NCBI RefSeq assembly: GCF_900103485.1 | Contig: NZ_FNHW01000001.1 | Coordinates: 2,129,057-2,193,056 of the forward strand | Source: Fictibacillus solisalsi | GTDB lineage: Bacteria; Bacillota; Bacilli; Bacillales; Fictibacillaceae | Direction of reading: 5' to 3' | Length of the DNA stretch: 64,000 bases | Part shown: positions 8,124-16,425 of the stretch, in pieces | How positions within the stretch are numbered: position 1 is the first letter of the stretch | Layout: the number at the start of each line of letters is the position of its first letter | Position numbers and translations under genes: made by a program | Notes under the pieces: model-generated | The model's database searches: none | Told to the model about the DNA's origin: nothing | The model's input: the letters and a program-made list of their open reading frames with translations, nothing else

Positions 8124-9887
8124 TTATTTCGCCTCCGCTTTCTTTTTGGAATAGTCACGCTTACGCGGCTTGATGTATTGAATGTCCACTTCTTCATAAG
8201 AGAAATCAGGACCGTTAGTTGCAGGGTTAAAGGTTGCTTTAGTTGTTTTTAGCCATTCATCATCATTACGATCCGGGAAGTCCGGCTTGTAGTGTGCGCC
8301 ACGGCTTTCATCACGGTTTAAGGCACCAAGCGTAATGACTCTTCCAAGCTGAAGCATATGCCACAGCTGGCGTGTAAAGGATGCACCCTGGTTGCTCCAC
8401 TTGGCCGTATCATTGATATTGATTTTTTTGTATCGCTCCATCAATTCCTGGATTTTTTCATCGGTTTGCTGAAGCTTGTCATTATAGCGTACAACTGTAA
8501 CGTTATCCGTCATCCATTCACCAAGTTCTTTGTGAAGAACATACGCATTTTCATTACCGTCCATGCTAAGAATGTTATCGTATTTTTCTTGCTCTTTGCG
8601 AACCTGCTGCTCAAATACAGAAGCAGAAACGTCATCGGAGCTTTTTTCAAGCCCATTTACATAAGCAGCAGCAGCAGGGCCCGCCTGCATTCCGCCGAAA
8701 ATGGCAGAAAGAAGTGAGTTGGCACCCAAACGGTTGGCTCCGTGGTATTGATACTCACATTCACCCGCAGCGAAAAGACCAGGGATGGTGGTCATCTGGT
8801 TAAAGTCAACCCACATGCCTCCCATAGAATAATGGACAGCAGGGAAGATTTTCATCGGAACTTTACGTGGGTCATCCCCCATGAATTTTTCATAGATTTC
8901 TATAATTCCGCCAAGCTTGATGTCCAGTTCTTTTGGATCTTTATGAGAAAGGTCAAGATAGACCATGTTTTCGCCGTTGATTCCCAATTTTTCATCAACA
9001 CACACATGGAAAATTTCACGTGTAGCAATATCACGGGGAACAAGGTTTCCATATGCAGGATACTTTTCTTCAAGGAAGTACCAGGGTTTACCGTCTTTAT
9101 AGGTCCAAACACGGCCACCTTCACCACGGGCTGATTCACTCATAAGACGAAGCTTGTCATCCCCCGGAATTGCTGTTGGGTGAATTTGAATGAACTCACC
9201 ATTTGCATAATCTACACCTTGCTGGTATAGAGAAGCTGCTGCTGCTCCAGTATTTATGACAGAGTTCGTAGATTTACCAAAGATAATTCCAGGTCCTCCG
9301 GTCGCCATGATAACAGCATCCGCAGCAAAGCTGTGAATCTCCATTGATTTTAAATTCTGGGAAGTTATACCGCGGCAAACGCCTTCATCGTCGACGATCG
9401 CGGACAAGAATTCCCAGCCTTCATATTTTGTAACCAGGCCGGCTACTTCATGGCGTCTTACTTGCTCGTCCAACGCATATAGAAGCTGCTGTCCGGTTGT
9501 TGCTCCGGCAAATGCGGTACGGTGATGCTGTGTTCCCCCGAAACGGCGGAAATCAAGCAATCCTTCCGGCGTCCGGTTAAACATTACACCCATGCGGTCC
9601 ATAAGATGGATAATTCCTGGTGCCGCTTCGCACATCGCTTTTACAGGAGTTTGGTTCGCAAGAAAGTCTCCCCCATAGATCGTATCATCGAAATGGACGT
9701 ACGGAGAATCCCCTTCCCCTTTTGTATTTACAGCCCCGTTAATTCCGCCCTGTGCACATACAGAGTGGGAACGTTTAACAGGAACCAGCGAAAACAAGTC
9801 AACCTTCATACCGGCTTCAGCTGCCTTGATGGTAGCCATAAGCCCGGCAAGGCCTCCACCAACAATAATAATATTTCCTTTACTCAA
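8124..9887 (-). CDS. sdhA: Succinate dehydrogenase flavoprotein subunit
   Basis: Catalytic FAD subunit that oxidises succinate to fumarate. The 587-aa protein has an N-terminal Rossmann motif (GGGLAGLMATIKAAE), the flavinylation segment HSVCAQGGINGA, the substrate region HPTAIPG with RGEGGRVW, and the capping-domain arginine segment RDIATREI. It lies between sdhC (16 nt gap) and sdhB and is the same length as in B. subtilis. Confidence 0.97.
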   Translation of the reverse strand: MSKGNIIIVGGGLAGLMATIKAAEAGMKVDLFSLVPVKRSHSVCAQGGINGAVNTKGEGDSPYVHFDDTIYGGDFLANQTPVKAMCEAAPGIIHLMDRMGVMFNRTPEGLLDFRRFGGTQHHRTAFAGATTGQQLLYALDEQVRRHEVAGLVTKYEGWEFLSAIVDDEGVCRGITSQNLKSMEIHSFAADAVIMATGGPGIIFGKSTNSVINTGAAAASLYQQGVDYANGEFIQIHPTAIPGDDKLRLMSESARGEGGRVWTYKDGKPWYFLEEKYPAYGNLVPRDIATREIFHVCVDEKLGINGENMVYLDLSHKDPKELDIKLGGIIEIYEKFMGDDPRKVPMKIFPAVHYSMGGMWVDFNQMTTIPGLFAAGECEYQYHGANRLGANSLLSAIFGGMQAGPAAAAYVNGLEKSSDDVSASVFEQQVRKEQEKYDNILSMDGNENAYVLHKELGEWMTDNVTVVRYNDKLQQTDEKIQELMERYKKININDTAKWSNQGASFTRQLWHMLQLGRVITLGALNRDESRGAHYKPDFPDRNDDEWLKTTKATFNPATNGPDFSYEEVDIQYIKPRKRDYSKKKAEAK

Positions 9888-9903
9888 GATGGTTCACCCC
9901 TTC

Positions 9904-10512
9904 TTAAATGAATGCAAAAATAGTTCGGACACTCACGATCGCAAGCGCAACAAAAACGCCCATCGTCACGTAAGTAGAAATTCTCTGTGATCGAGGCGAA
10001 ACCGTAAGACCCCAGCTGACAAAAAATGACCATAAACCGTTTGAAAAGTGAAATACGGCGGAAAGAACACCGATTAAGTAAAATGCCACCATGAATGGTG
10101 AGCTCAAAATGTCTGCCATCATCTGATAGTTTACTTCTGCTCCAAAGGCTGCTGCAATTCGAGTTTCCCAAACATGCCAGGAAACGTAGATTAGAGTAAT
10201 AACTCCAGTCACGCGCTGTAAAAGATACATCCAGTTACGGAAATACCCATAACGGCTTGTGTTGTTCTTCGCCGTAAAAGTAATATAAAGTCCGTAAATC
10301 GCATGAAAATAGAGAGGAATAAAAATAACAACCGCTTCCAGAATATAACGGAATGGTAAGTTGCCCATAAAATCTGCTGCATTATCAAACGATGCTGCCC
10401 CTTTTGTTGCAAAATAGTTTACAACGAGATGCTCTAGTAGAAATAGTCCTACCGGGATTACACCGAGTAATGAGTGTAGCCTTCTTGTGTTAAAACTTCG
10501 ACTGCCTGCCAT
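9904..10512 (-). CDS. sdhC: Succinate dehydrogenase cytochrome b558 subunit
   Basis: Five-helix membrane anchor of the Gram-positive complex II, binding two haems and menaquinone. In 202 aa I see about five hydrophobic segments with candidate haem histidines in LLEHLVVNYF, YFHAIYGLY, SWHVWETR and VFHFSNGLW, as in B. subtilis SdhC. It is the first gene of the operon, with a good sigma A promoter 135 nt upstream. Confidence 0.96.
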   Translation of the reverse strand: MAGSRSFNTRRLHSLLGVIPVGLFLLEHLVVNYFATKGAASFDNAADFMGNLPFRYILEAVVIFIPLYFHAIYGLYITFTAKNNTSRYGYFRNWMYLLQRVTGVITLIYVSWHVWETRIAAAFGAEVNYQMMADILSSPFMVAFYLIGVLSAVFHFSNGLWSFFVSWGLTVSPRSQRISTYVTMGVFVALAIVSVRTIFAFI

Positions 10513-10646
10513 TCAATTTGCCCCTTTCTAAATTACCTCTGTCTTTTTTGAAACCACTGGTTTCTCTCCGTCCCTTTTTGAAAGCTATTCCTCAGCGCTT
10601 AAAGTAAAAAGATGATAGTTAATGCGTTAACTTAATAACATGTTTC

Positions 10647-10675
10647 ATTTTACTCCCATCGTTTGACACCGTCAA
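10647..10675 (-). promoter_or_regulatory. sigma A promoter of sdhCAB
   Basis: Minus strand TTGACG (10670-10675), 17-bp spacer, TAAAAT (10647-10652). The 5' untranslated region would be about 130 nt. Confidence 0.75.
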
Positions 10676-10689
10676 GAAAACGTTAACAT
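10673..10689 (-). promoter_or_regulatory. Candidate CcpA (cre) site overlapping the sdh -35 box
   Basis: ATGTTAACGTTTTCTTG on the minus strand agrees with the cre consensus WTGNNARCGNWWWCAWW at all but two positions. It touches the -35 hexamer, so CcpA binding could interfere with polymerase. Glucose repression of sdh is known in B. subtilis; the site itself is inferred. Confidence 0.5.
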
Positions 10690-10829
10690 ATAAATTTCAA
10701 AAAAGTCTTGATTTAAAAGGGTTTTTTCAATGTCATCGCTCACGGGAAATTCGACAAATATGTGACTTTTTATAGAGTTCTCGTATTATTCAGGCTATAA
10801 TGGAAAACGTAGAAAGCGGGGAGATCGAA

Positions 10830-11312
10830 ATGGAACAACATGAGAACATCCAGCAAAGCGAGGAAAAAGCAACAAAAGAAACTCCACCTGCTGGAGGTGT
10901 TCCGGTTTTCGGCTATGAACTTTTGAAAAACATTCTGCTGCCGGAATTGCTTGGAAAAGAAGAACGCAACATCCTGTATTGGGCCGGACGCAGCCTGGCG
11001 AGGAAATTTCCTTTAAGCTCAACAGACGAACTGATTCACTTTTTTGCAGAAGCCGGTTGGGGAAGCCTGATTATTGCCGAAATGAACAAAAATGAGATGA
11101 TACTGGAACTGTCTTCTCCACTCATTGACAAACGCTTTGAACTACAGGAAAACCCTACCTTCGGCCTTGAAGCAGGGTTTATTGCAGAACAAGTACAAAA
11201 TCAGCGAAAGTGCATCTCGGAAACCTATGAAACGGTAAAGCGTAAAAATAAAATTCAGTTTACTGTACAGTGGGACCGAAAAGACGAAACTTCCACCGAA
11301 AAACTAGCTTAA
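10830..11312 (+). CDS. yslB: YslB family protein (DUF2507)
   Basis: A conserved cytoplasmic protein of unknown function found next to sdhC in Bacillaceae. The 160-aa protein has a charged, Gln/Glu-rich N-terminal 30 residues and then the conserved core from VFGYELLKNILLPELLG through ILYWAGRSLARKFP to GFIAEQVQNQ. I chose the ATG at 10830 because GGGGAG lies 6 nt upstream; an ATG at 10800 has no ribosome-binding site and overlaps a TATAAT (10796-10801). It is divergent from sdhC and followed by a strong terminator. Confidence 0.88.
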   Translation: MEQHENIQQSEEKATKETPPAGGVPVFGYELLKNILLPELLGKEERNILYWAGRSLARKFPLSSTDELIHFFAEAGWGSLIIAEMNKNEMILELSSPLIDKRFELQENPTFGLEAGFIAEQVQNQRKCISETYETVKRKNKIQFTVQWDRKDETSTEKLA

Positions 11313-11327
11313 ATCCACTCACGATTG

Positions 11328-11352
11328 AAACCGGCATGCCGGTTTTTTTTAT
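11328..11352 (+). terminator. Terminator of yslB
   Basis: Perfect palindrome AAACCGGCATGCCGGTTT (11328-11345) followed by a T run, 16 nt beyond the stop. Confidence 0.9.
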
Positions 11353-11360
11353 TTGCTCTT

Positions 11361-11699
11361 TTAGAAGATTGTTGCTCTCCATACACTTATCAAAATCTCT
11401 TTATTGATTAGATGAGTAATGCCAGGGGTGAGATCCTCGAAAATGAGCACCACATTTTCTTCGTACGGTGCTTCAATGCCGAAGCGTTTCTTCTCCAAGC
11501 GGGAGAGCATAACAGGTGCTTGCACCGGCAAAGGAGGTGCGGGCACCGGCAAGGGAGGTGCTTGCACCGGCAAGGGAGGTGCGGGCACCGGCAAAGGAGG
11601 TGCGGGCACCGGCAAGGCGTCTACGTGGTAAGACCCACAGTACGCACCATGGAAAGTTGGCATCCTGAAACGGAAATCAACCACTTCCGAGATCAACAA
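11361..11699 (-). CDS. Hypothetical proline-rich orphan ORF with heptad repeats
   Basis: I do not recognise this protein. From a TTG at 11697-11699 it would be 112 aa; from an ATG at 11661-11663, 100 aa. The N-terminal part (MPTFHGAYCGSYHVDA) is followed by five 7-residue units of the type LPV(P/Q)APP encoded by a 21-bp tandem repeat, then a non-repetitive tail with RFGIEAPYEENVVLIFEDL. The repeat length is a multiple of three and its variants (P/Q) keep the frame, which favours coding. Against it, no clear ribosome-binding site precedes either start. It lies between the yslB terminator and the bioB promoter on the opposite strand. It could be a spore-surface-type protein, a decayed gene or a chance ORF over a repeat. 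Confidence 0.35.
   Translation of the reverse strand: MLISEVVDFRFRMPTFHGAYCGSYHVDALPVPAPPLPVPAPPLPVQAPPLPVPAPPLPVQAPVMLSRLEKKRFGIEAPYEENVVLIFEDLTPGITHLINKEILISVWRATIF
11514..11618. repeat. Five tandem copies of a 21-bp GC-rich repeat
   Basis: Units start at 11514, 11535, 11556, 11577 and 11598. Each begins AGGTGC and contains the interrupted palindrome GGTGC-NN-GCACC with NN either TT or GG. The only other changes are at the last few bases. On the plus strand each unit junction resembles a Shine-Dalgarno (AAAGGAGGTG); on the minus strand the unit encodes a proline-rich heptapeptide. Confidence 0.9.
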
Positions 11700-11722
11700 A
11701 GGTTAGACTGCCCTTAACCAAT

Positions 11723-11780
11723 TTGACAATTTGATGCCCCGTCCCTTAATGTTAACTTATAAGTTTTTTAAGTTGACAAT
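11723..11780 (+). promoter_or_regulatory. bioB promoter with BirA (biotin repressor) operator
   Basis: TTGACA (11723-11728) with TAATGT 18 bp downstream (11747-11752) is a plausible sigma A promoter. Overlapping the -10 is an inverted repeat AATGTTAAC-15 bp-GTTGACAAT (11748-11780), which fits the BirA operator pattern of Firmicutes (TTGTTAAC...GTTAACAA half-sites spaced by about 15). BirA with biotinyl-AMP would repress bioB. The site ends 13 nt before the start codon. Confidence 0.75.
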
Positions 11781-11793
11781 TAGGAGGAGTTCA

Positions 11794-12783
11794 ATGGACT
11801 GGAACCAGCTTGGAAAAGATGTGATCAACGGAAAAATACTTAACCATCAAGAGGCCATGAGCATTCTGGAGTCTCCGGATGATGAATTGCTTCCCCTTCT
11901 TCATGGCGCATATATCGTGAGAAGGCATTACTTTGGAAAGAAGGTGAAATTGAATAAAATCATCAATACAAAATCCGGCATGTGCCCCGAAGACTGCGGA
12001 TATTGCTCGCAATCCTCTGTTTCTGCAGCACCAATAGAAAAATACACAATGATGGATAAAGAAGCCATTGTCGCCGGGGCAGAGAAAGCCTATCAGCAAA
12101 ATGTAAGAACCTATTGTATTGTAGCAAGCGGGCGAGGACCACTCCAGAGAGACTTGGCGACCGTGATCGAAGCCGTAAAGGAAATCAAATCCTCGTATAC
12201 TATGAAAATTTGCGCCTGCCTGGGTATTGTCAGCGAAACACAGGCACATCAGCTTAAGGAAGCAGGCGTAGAACGATACAACCATAACATCAATACAGCC
12301 AAAGACCATCACAGAGCCATTACGACCACTCATACATATGCAGACAGGGTCACTACCCTTGACAAAATAAAAGAAGCTGGCCTTTCTCCTTGTTCAGGAG
12401 TCATCATCGGCATGGGAGAAAGCTACAACGATATTATAGCCATGGCCAAGGCTCTCCGGGAAATCGATGCGGATTCGATTCCCGTTAATTTCCTTCATCC
12501 CATCCCAGGGACTCCTCTTGAAAACATGGACAATCTGAATCCACGTTTTTGCTTAAAGGTACTGGCTTTGTTCCGGTATATAAACCCCGCGAAGGAAATC
12601 AGAATATCCGGCGGCAGGGAAGTAAACCTTCGCAGCCTGCAGCCTCTGGGCCTTTATGCGGCAAACTCCATCTTTGTCGGTGATTATCTGACAACCGACG
12701 GACAGGAAACTACTGCAGATCATCAAATCCTTGAGGACCTCGGGTTTGAGATCGACTTTTTGAATGAGAAGGCAAACGTATAG
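11794..12783 (+). CDS. bioB: Biotin synthase
   Basis: Radical SAM enzyme inserting sulfur into dethiobiotin, the last step of biotin synthesis. The 329-aa protein has the cluster motif CPEDCGYCSQS near residue 65, the [2Fe-2S] ligand cysteines further on (YCIVASGRGP, ICACLG) and the conserved YNHNINTA, IIGMGE and RISGGRE segments. The ATG at 11794 has AGGAGGAG 7 nt upstream; a longer frame from 11731 runs through the BirA operator and is rejected. No other bio genes are adjacent, unlike the B. subtilis bioWAFDBI operon. Confidence 0.95.
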   Translation: MDWNQLGKDVINGKILNHQEAMSILESPDDELLPLLHGAYIVRRHYFGKKVKLNKIINTKSGMCPEDCGYCSQSSVSAAPIEKYTMMDKEAIVAGAEKAYQQNVRTYCIVASGRGPLQRDLATVIEAVKEIKSSYTMKICACLGIVSETQAHQLKEAGVERYNHNINTAKDHHRAITTTHTYADRVTTLDKIKEAGLSPCSGVIIGMGESYNDIIAMAKALREIDADSIPVNFLHPIPGTPLENMDNLNPRFCLKVLALFRYINPAKEIRISGGREVNLRSLQPLGLYAANSIFVGDYLTTDGQETTADHQILEDLGFEIDFLNEKANV

Positions 12784-12791
12784 AAAAATAA

Positions 12792-12819
12792 AACGTCCGG
12801 GCAAAATTGCCCGGACGTT
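12792..12819. terminator. Shared convergent terminator of bioB and lysC
   Basis: Stem AACGTCCGGGCAA/TTGCCCGGACGTT. On the minus strand the hairpin is followed by TTTATTTTT, so lysC termination is strong; on the plus strand the T tract is weak (TTATTA). Confidence 0.85.
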
Positions 12820-12820
12820 A

Positions 12821-13321
12821 TTATGCGTGTTGAACTGGTACTCTGGCATCGAGTTCAAAGACATCATGAAGTGTTTCTATGGCATTAATCATGTCCTGCT
12901 GCCCCACCACGGTGGACACTTTGATCTCTGAGGTGCTTACCATTTTGATCATAATATCTTTATCAGATAAAGCCTTAAACATTTGGGCTGCGACACCAGG
13001 ATTGGAGATCATTCCTGAGCCGACAATAGAAACCTTCGCCAGTCCATCTTCATGCAGAATTTGGCCGAAACCAAGCTGTCCCTTGTTCTGCTCCAAAAGC
13101 TGGACTGTCTCATCAAAAATGGCACTGTCAATGGAGAAGGAAATGTTGGTTTTTTCCTGCTTGTTTACACTTTGAATTATAATATCAACATTTATGTTAT
13201 TGTCCGCGAGCAAGGAGAATACAGACGAAAGTGTATTCAACCCGTTCGGGAGATTCTCAATTGTGATTTTGGTAACATTGCCTTCAAAAGCCAGTCCTCT
13301 TACCACTAGATTGTTTTCCAT
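12821..13321 (-). CDS. lysC: Aspartokinase II beta subunit (internal in-frame start)
   Basis: In B. subtilis lysC also makes a beta subunit of about 163 residues from an internal start. Here an ATG at 13319-13321 (MENNLVVRGLAF) is preceded by GAGGAGG with an 8-nt spacer and yields 166 residues consisting of the ACT domains only. Codons upstream (VEEEAE) explain part of the purine run, so this is a supported inference. Confidence 0.65.
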   Translation of the reverse strand: MENNLVVRGLAFEGNVTKITIENLPNGLNTLSSVFSLLADNNINVDIIIQSVNKQEKTNISFSIDSAIFDETVQLLEQNKGQLGFGQILHEDGLAKVSIVGSGMISNPGVAAQMFKALSDKDIMIKMVSTSEIKVSTVVGQQDMINAIETLHDVFELDARVPVQHA

Positions 13322-14056
13322 TTCTGCTTCCTCCTCAACGATTGTTCCACGTTCCTCTTCCATGCTTGAACGGACTTCAAGCTTTACTCCATAATTCTTG
13401 GCAAATTCAACCGCTCTTGGATGCAGGACCCCTGCCCCCAAATTGGCCAGTTCAAGCATTTCATCATAAGAAATGGCGGCCAGTTTCCGTGCATGCTTCA
13501 CAACGCGAGGATCGGTGGTAAACACACCTGTCACATCCGTATAAATTTCGCATTTGTCCGCACGAAGGGCTGCAGCTAAAGCAACAGCTGTTGTGTCTGA
13601 ACCTCCCCGGCCAAGAGTCGTAATACTTTGCGAGGCTGTCCATCCTTGAAATCCGGCAACGACTGCTATTTTTCCTTCATTTAAAAGCAGTTCAATTCTT
13701 TTCGTATCAATGTCCAATATTCTCGCATTGCCATGAAGGCTCTCCGTTTGGATACCCGCCTGCCATCCGGTGAGTGATTCCGCCGGATGTCCCGCCTCCT
13801 CAAGAGCCATGGCTAACAAGGATATGGTAATTTGTTCACCTGTGGTGAGCAGCATGTCCATCTCCCGTTTGGATGGCTTGCTTGTCATTTCTCCTGCCAG
13901 CTTTACCAGTTCGTCAGTTGTCTTGCCCATGGCAGAAACAACCGCAATCACCTGATTTCCTTCATTTGCCGCCTGAATAATCCGTTTGGCCGCATTCCTG
14001 ATTTTTTCGGGAGTACCAACACTCGTCCCTCCGAATTTTTGAACGATTAACGCCAC
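12821..14056 (-). CDS. lysC: Aspartokinase II (lysine-sensitive), alpha subunit
   Basis: Phosphorylates aspartate, the first step to lysine, threonine, methionine and diaminopimelate. The 411-aa protein starts ALIVQKFGGTSVG, the kinase signature, and continues with TTLGRGGSDTTA and the regulatory ACT domains (about 265-411). I chose the GTG at 14054-14056, with AAAGGA 9 nt upstream, since its product aligns with B. subtilis LysC (408 aa); an ATG at 14104 lies within the leader. Transcription is under the lysine riboswitch upstream. Confidence 0.95.
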   Translation of the reverse strand: MALIVQKFGGTSVGTPEKIRNAAKRIIQAANEGNQVIAVVSAMGKTTDELVKLAGEMTSKPSKREMDMLLTTGEQITISLLAMALEEAGHPAESLTGWQAGIQTESLHGNARILDIDTKRIELLLNEGKIAVVAGFQGWTASQSITTLGRGGSDTTAVALAAALRADKCEIYTDVTGVFTTDPRVVKHARKLAAISYDEMLELANLGAGVLHPRAVEFAKNYGVKLEVRSSMEEERGTIVEEEAEMENNLVVRGLAFEGNVTKITIENLPNGLNTLSSVFSLLADNNINVDIIIQSVNKQEKTNISFSIDSAIFDETVQLLEQNKGQLGFGQILHEDGLAKVSIVGSGMISNPGVAAQMFKALSDKDIMIKMVSTSEIKVSTVVGQQDMINAIETLHDVFELDARVPVQHA

Positions 14057-14172
14057 AATGGTCCATCCTTTCTCATCCGCAAAAGTTATTATGCTAAAAG
14101 ACACCCAGATATGGCCAGCCCGTTTCGGCTTCCACTTTTCAACAAACTGTAAAACTGTTTATGAATACAAAA

Positions 14173-14465
14173 AAGCAGCAATAAGGAAAAGACCTTATTG
14201 CTGCTTGAATAGGCAACAGTAAGCCAGCATGTTTTCCCCTCATGTGAGATAGTCCTCCACACATCCTCCGGGCAAGGAATGTGTGACAGCTCTGCATTTG
14301 TTCAATGCAGGTCCAGCCTTAAGAAAAAGGAAGTTTCTTAAAGCTTCGGCAAAAATCCCCTTTCAGCCACCGTCATAAGAGCTCCTTCTCTTCCGGTTGC
14401 TTACTATTGGTTTTTGCTCCTCTACCATCACTTCAAAAACTGAAGTATGGCGCTCTATTAAAATT
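14173..14465 (-). promoter_or_regulatory. Lysine riboswitch (L-box) with terminator
   Basis: The minus strand contains the L-box core elements: GGTAGAGGAGC near 14425, GAAGGAGCTCTTATGACGG and GGCTGAAAGGGG (about 14355-14395), TGCCGAAGC (about 14345) and GAGGACTATCTCACATGAG (14239-14257). The aptamer is followed by the terminator hairpin AAGCAGCAATAAGG/CCTTATTGCTGCTT (14173-14206) with six T residues. Lysine binding should favour termination upstream of lysC. Confidence 0.95.
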
Positions 14466-14472
14466 TGTATTT

Positions 14473-14501
14473 AGTGTAGCAAAGCAAATTTTAAAAATCA
14501 A
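14473..14501 (-). promoter_or_regulatory. sigma A promoter of the lysC riboswitch transcript
   Basis: TTGATT (14496-14501), 17-bp spacer, TACACT (14473-14478), just upstream of the L-box and just downstream of the uvrC stop. Confidence 0.6.
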
Positions 14502-14508
14502 CCCTTTT

Positions 14509-16287
14509 TTATGATGAATCCTTTTGCAGTGCCTGCATGATTTCTTCTGCTACCCCCATGGGGATGCCTGCTGCACGAAAATCCTCGATCGTTGCCTCTT
14601 TCATTTTTTTTATGGATCCAAACTTTCTAAGCAGCAGTTTTTTTCTTTTTTCACCAACGCCCGGAATATTATCCAGGCTGGAACGGAACATGCCCTTATC
14701 CCTGACCTGACGGTGGAACGAGACCGCAAAACGGTGCACCTCATCCTGTATGCGCTGCAAAAGATAAAACTCCTGGCTGTTTCTCGGCATCTCCATAATT
14801 TCCGGCGGATTTCCCATTAACAGCTGGGACGTGCGGTGTTTTTCATCTTTCGCCAAACCGCCAACCGGGATAAAGAGATTCAATTCGTTTTCAAGAACAT
14901 CCTGTGCTGCGGCAATCTGTCCTTTTCCGCCATCAATAATAATAAGATCCGGCAGCTGTCCGTTTTCCTTCAGGATTCGGGAATACCTTCTACGTACAAC
15001 CTCTTTCATGGAAGCATAATCATCAGGACCGGTTACGGTTTTAATCTTGTATTTACGATACTCTTTTTTGTTGGGTTTACCATCCTCGAAAACAATCATC
15101 GCCGAAACCGGACTCGTGCCATGAATGTTTGAATTATCAAACGCTTCTATCCGGTAAGGGGCCGGGATGTTCAGCTGCCTTCCAAGGTTTTCGACCGCTT
15201 TAATGGTCCGTATTTCATCACGCTCAATGAGTGCAAACTTTTCTTTCAGTGCATTTTGGGCATTTTTAGTGGCAAGATCAACAAATTCTTTCTTTTGCCT
15301 TTGCTTTGGCTGCGTCACCTTCACCTGAAGCAGCTCGTTCACCATATCCCCGTTTACCTCTTGAGGCAAAATAATTTCTTTGGGGAGGATATGATTTTTT
15401 TGCAGGTAAAACTGACCGATAAACGTTAAGAAATCCTCAGAAGCCTCTCCATAGAATGGAAAAAGCGAGACGTCTCTTTCGATCAGTTTGCCTTGCCTGA
15501 TGAAGAAAACCTGAACACACATCCAGCCTTTGTCGTAATGATAGCCAAACACGTCTTTGTCCGCCATGTCAGCGGTCATCATTTTCTGCTTCTGCATAAC
15601 CGCATCGATATGCTGGATCTGATCCCTGAGCTCTTTTGCTCGTTCGAAATTAAGCTCCTCCGAAGCCGCAAGCATTTTTTGGGTTAATTCCTCTCTTACT
15701 TCGGGAAATCCACCATTTAAAAACTTCACGATCTCATCGACCATCTCTTTGTTCTGTTCCTTCGAAATATCATAAACACAAGGCCCAAGACATTGACCGA
15801 TGTGATAATACAGGCACACCTTGTTTGGCATATGATCGCATTTACGCAGCGGATACAAACGGTCCAGCAGCTTCTTGGTCTCCTGGGCGGCATAGGCATT
15901 GACAAAGGGCCCAAAATACTTGCCCTTATCCTTTTTTACCTTTCTGGTATATAAAAGCCTTGGCTGTTCCTCTCCGGTTATTTTCAGATAAGGATAGGTT
16001 TTATCATCTTTCAGCATGACATTGAACTTCGGATCATATTTTTTGATCAGGTTCATCTCAAGAAGGAGAGCTTCAAATTCCGAGGAGGTAATGATGTATT
16101 CAAAATCCGCAATGTTCGCTACCAGCCGCTGGGTTTTCCCATCATGTGAACCTGAAAAATAAGACCTTACCCGGTTCTTAAGGACCTTTGCTTTACCAAC
16201 ATAGATGACTTTTCCGAACTGATCTTTCATGAGGTAGCATCCTGGCTGATCGGGAAGTACTGCCAGCTTTTCTCTTATAATATCCAA
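14509..16287 (-). CDS. uvrC: Excinuclease ABC subunit C
   Basis: Makes both incisions in nucleotide excision repair with UvrAB. The roughly 592-aa protein has the N-terminal GIY-YIG domain ([24 protein letters not shown] split over residues 10-33), a UVR motif near 200 ([11 protein letters not shown]), the RNase H-like C-terminal nuclease ([18 protein letters not shown]) and terminal helix-hairpin-helix motifs ([14 protein letters not shown]). I chose the TTG at 16285-16287: an AAAGGGGGGGAG tract sits 7 nt upstream. An ATG at 16320 would read through that tract (HRKGGRGT). Confidence 0.95.
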   Translation of the reverse strand: MDIIREKLAVLPDQPGCYLMKDQFGKVIYVGKAKVLKNRVRSYFSGSHDGKTQRLVANIADFEYIITSSEFEALLLEMNLIKKYDPKFNVMLKDDKTYPYLKITGEEQPRLLYTRKVKKDKGKYFGPFVNAYAAQETKKLLDRLYPLRKCDHMPNKVCLYYHIGQCLGPCVYDISKEQNKEMVDEIVKFLNGGFPEVREELTQKMLAASEELNFERAKELRDQIQHIDAVMQKQKMMTADMADKDVFGYHYDKGWMCVQVFFIRQGKLIERDVSLFPFYGEASEDFLTFIGQFYLQKNHILPKEIILPQEVNGDMVNELLQVKVTQPKQRQKKEFVDLATKNAQNALKEKFALIERDEIRTIKAVENLGRQLNIPAPYRIEAFDNSNIHGTSPVSAMIVFEDGKPNKKEYRKYKIKTVTGPDDYASMKEVVRRRYSRILKENGQLPDLIIIDGGKGQIAAAQDVLENELNLFIPVGGLAKDEKHRTSQLLMGNPPEIMEMPRNSQEFYLLQRIQDEVHRFAVSFHRQVRDKGMFRSSLDNIPGVGEKRKKLLLRKFGSIKKMKEATIEDFRAAGIPMGVAEEIMQALQKDSS

Positions 16288-16379
16288 CGTGCCTCTCCCC
16301 CCCTTTCTATGTAATATCATAGCATGATACGCTTCATTTTGCAGTTCATAAGAACAGACGCTCTCCCTAGTTAACCAAG

Positions 16380-16411
16380 AAAAAGGCCAGCCATATCATG
16401 GCCAGCCCTTC
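16380..16411 (-). terminator. Terminator of trxA
   Basis: Hairpin with stem GGGCTGGCCAT/ATGGCTGGCC(T) including G-U pairs, then five T residues on the minus strand. Confidence 0.75.
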
Positions 16412-16425
16412 CTTAGGTTTGGTTT

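Noticed and set aside
10800-10830. Upstream ATG of yslB at 10800
   Set aside because: It overlaps a TATAAT and has no Shine-Dalgarno; the ATG at 10830 has GGGGAG with good spacing.
11514-11618. CRISPR array
   Set aside because: The five 21-bp units are contiguous with no spacers and encode an in-frame heptapeptide on the minus strand.
11419-11631. Plus-strand Gly/Thr/Cys repeat ORF (ACTGKGG-type)
   Set aside because: It is the opposite-strand reading of the 21-bp repeat, lacks a good ribosome-binding site and has no conserved ends.
11731-11793. Longer N-terminus of BioB
   Set aside because: It would translate the promoter and BirA operator; the ATG at 11794 has a strong ribosome-binding site and the family N-terminus.
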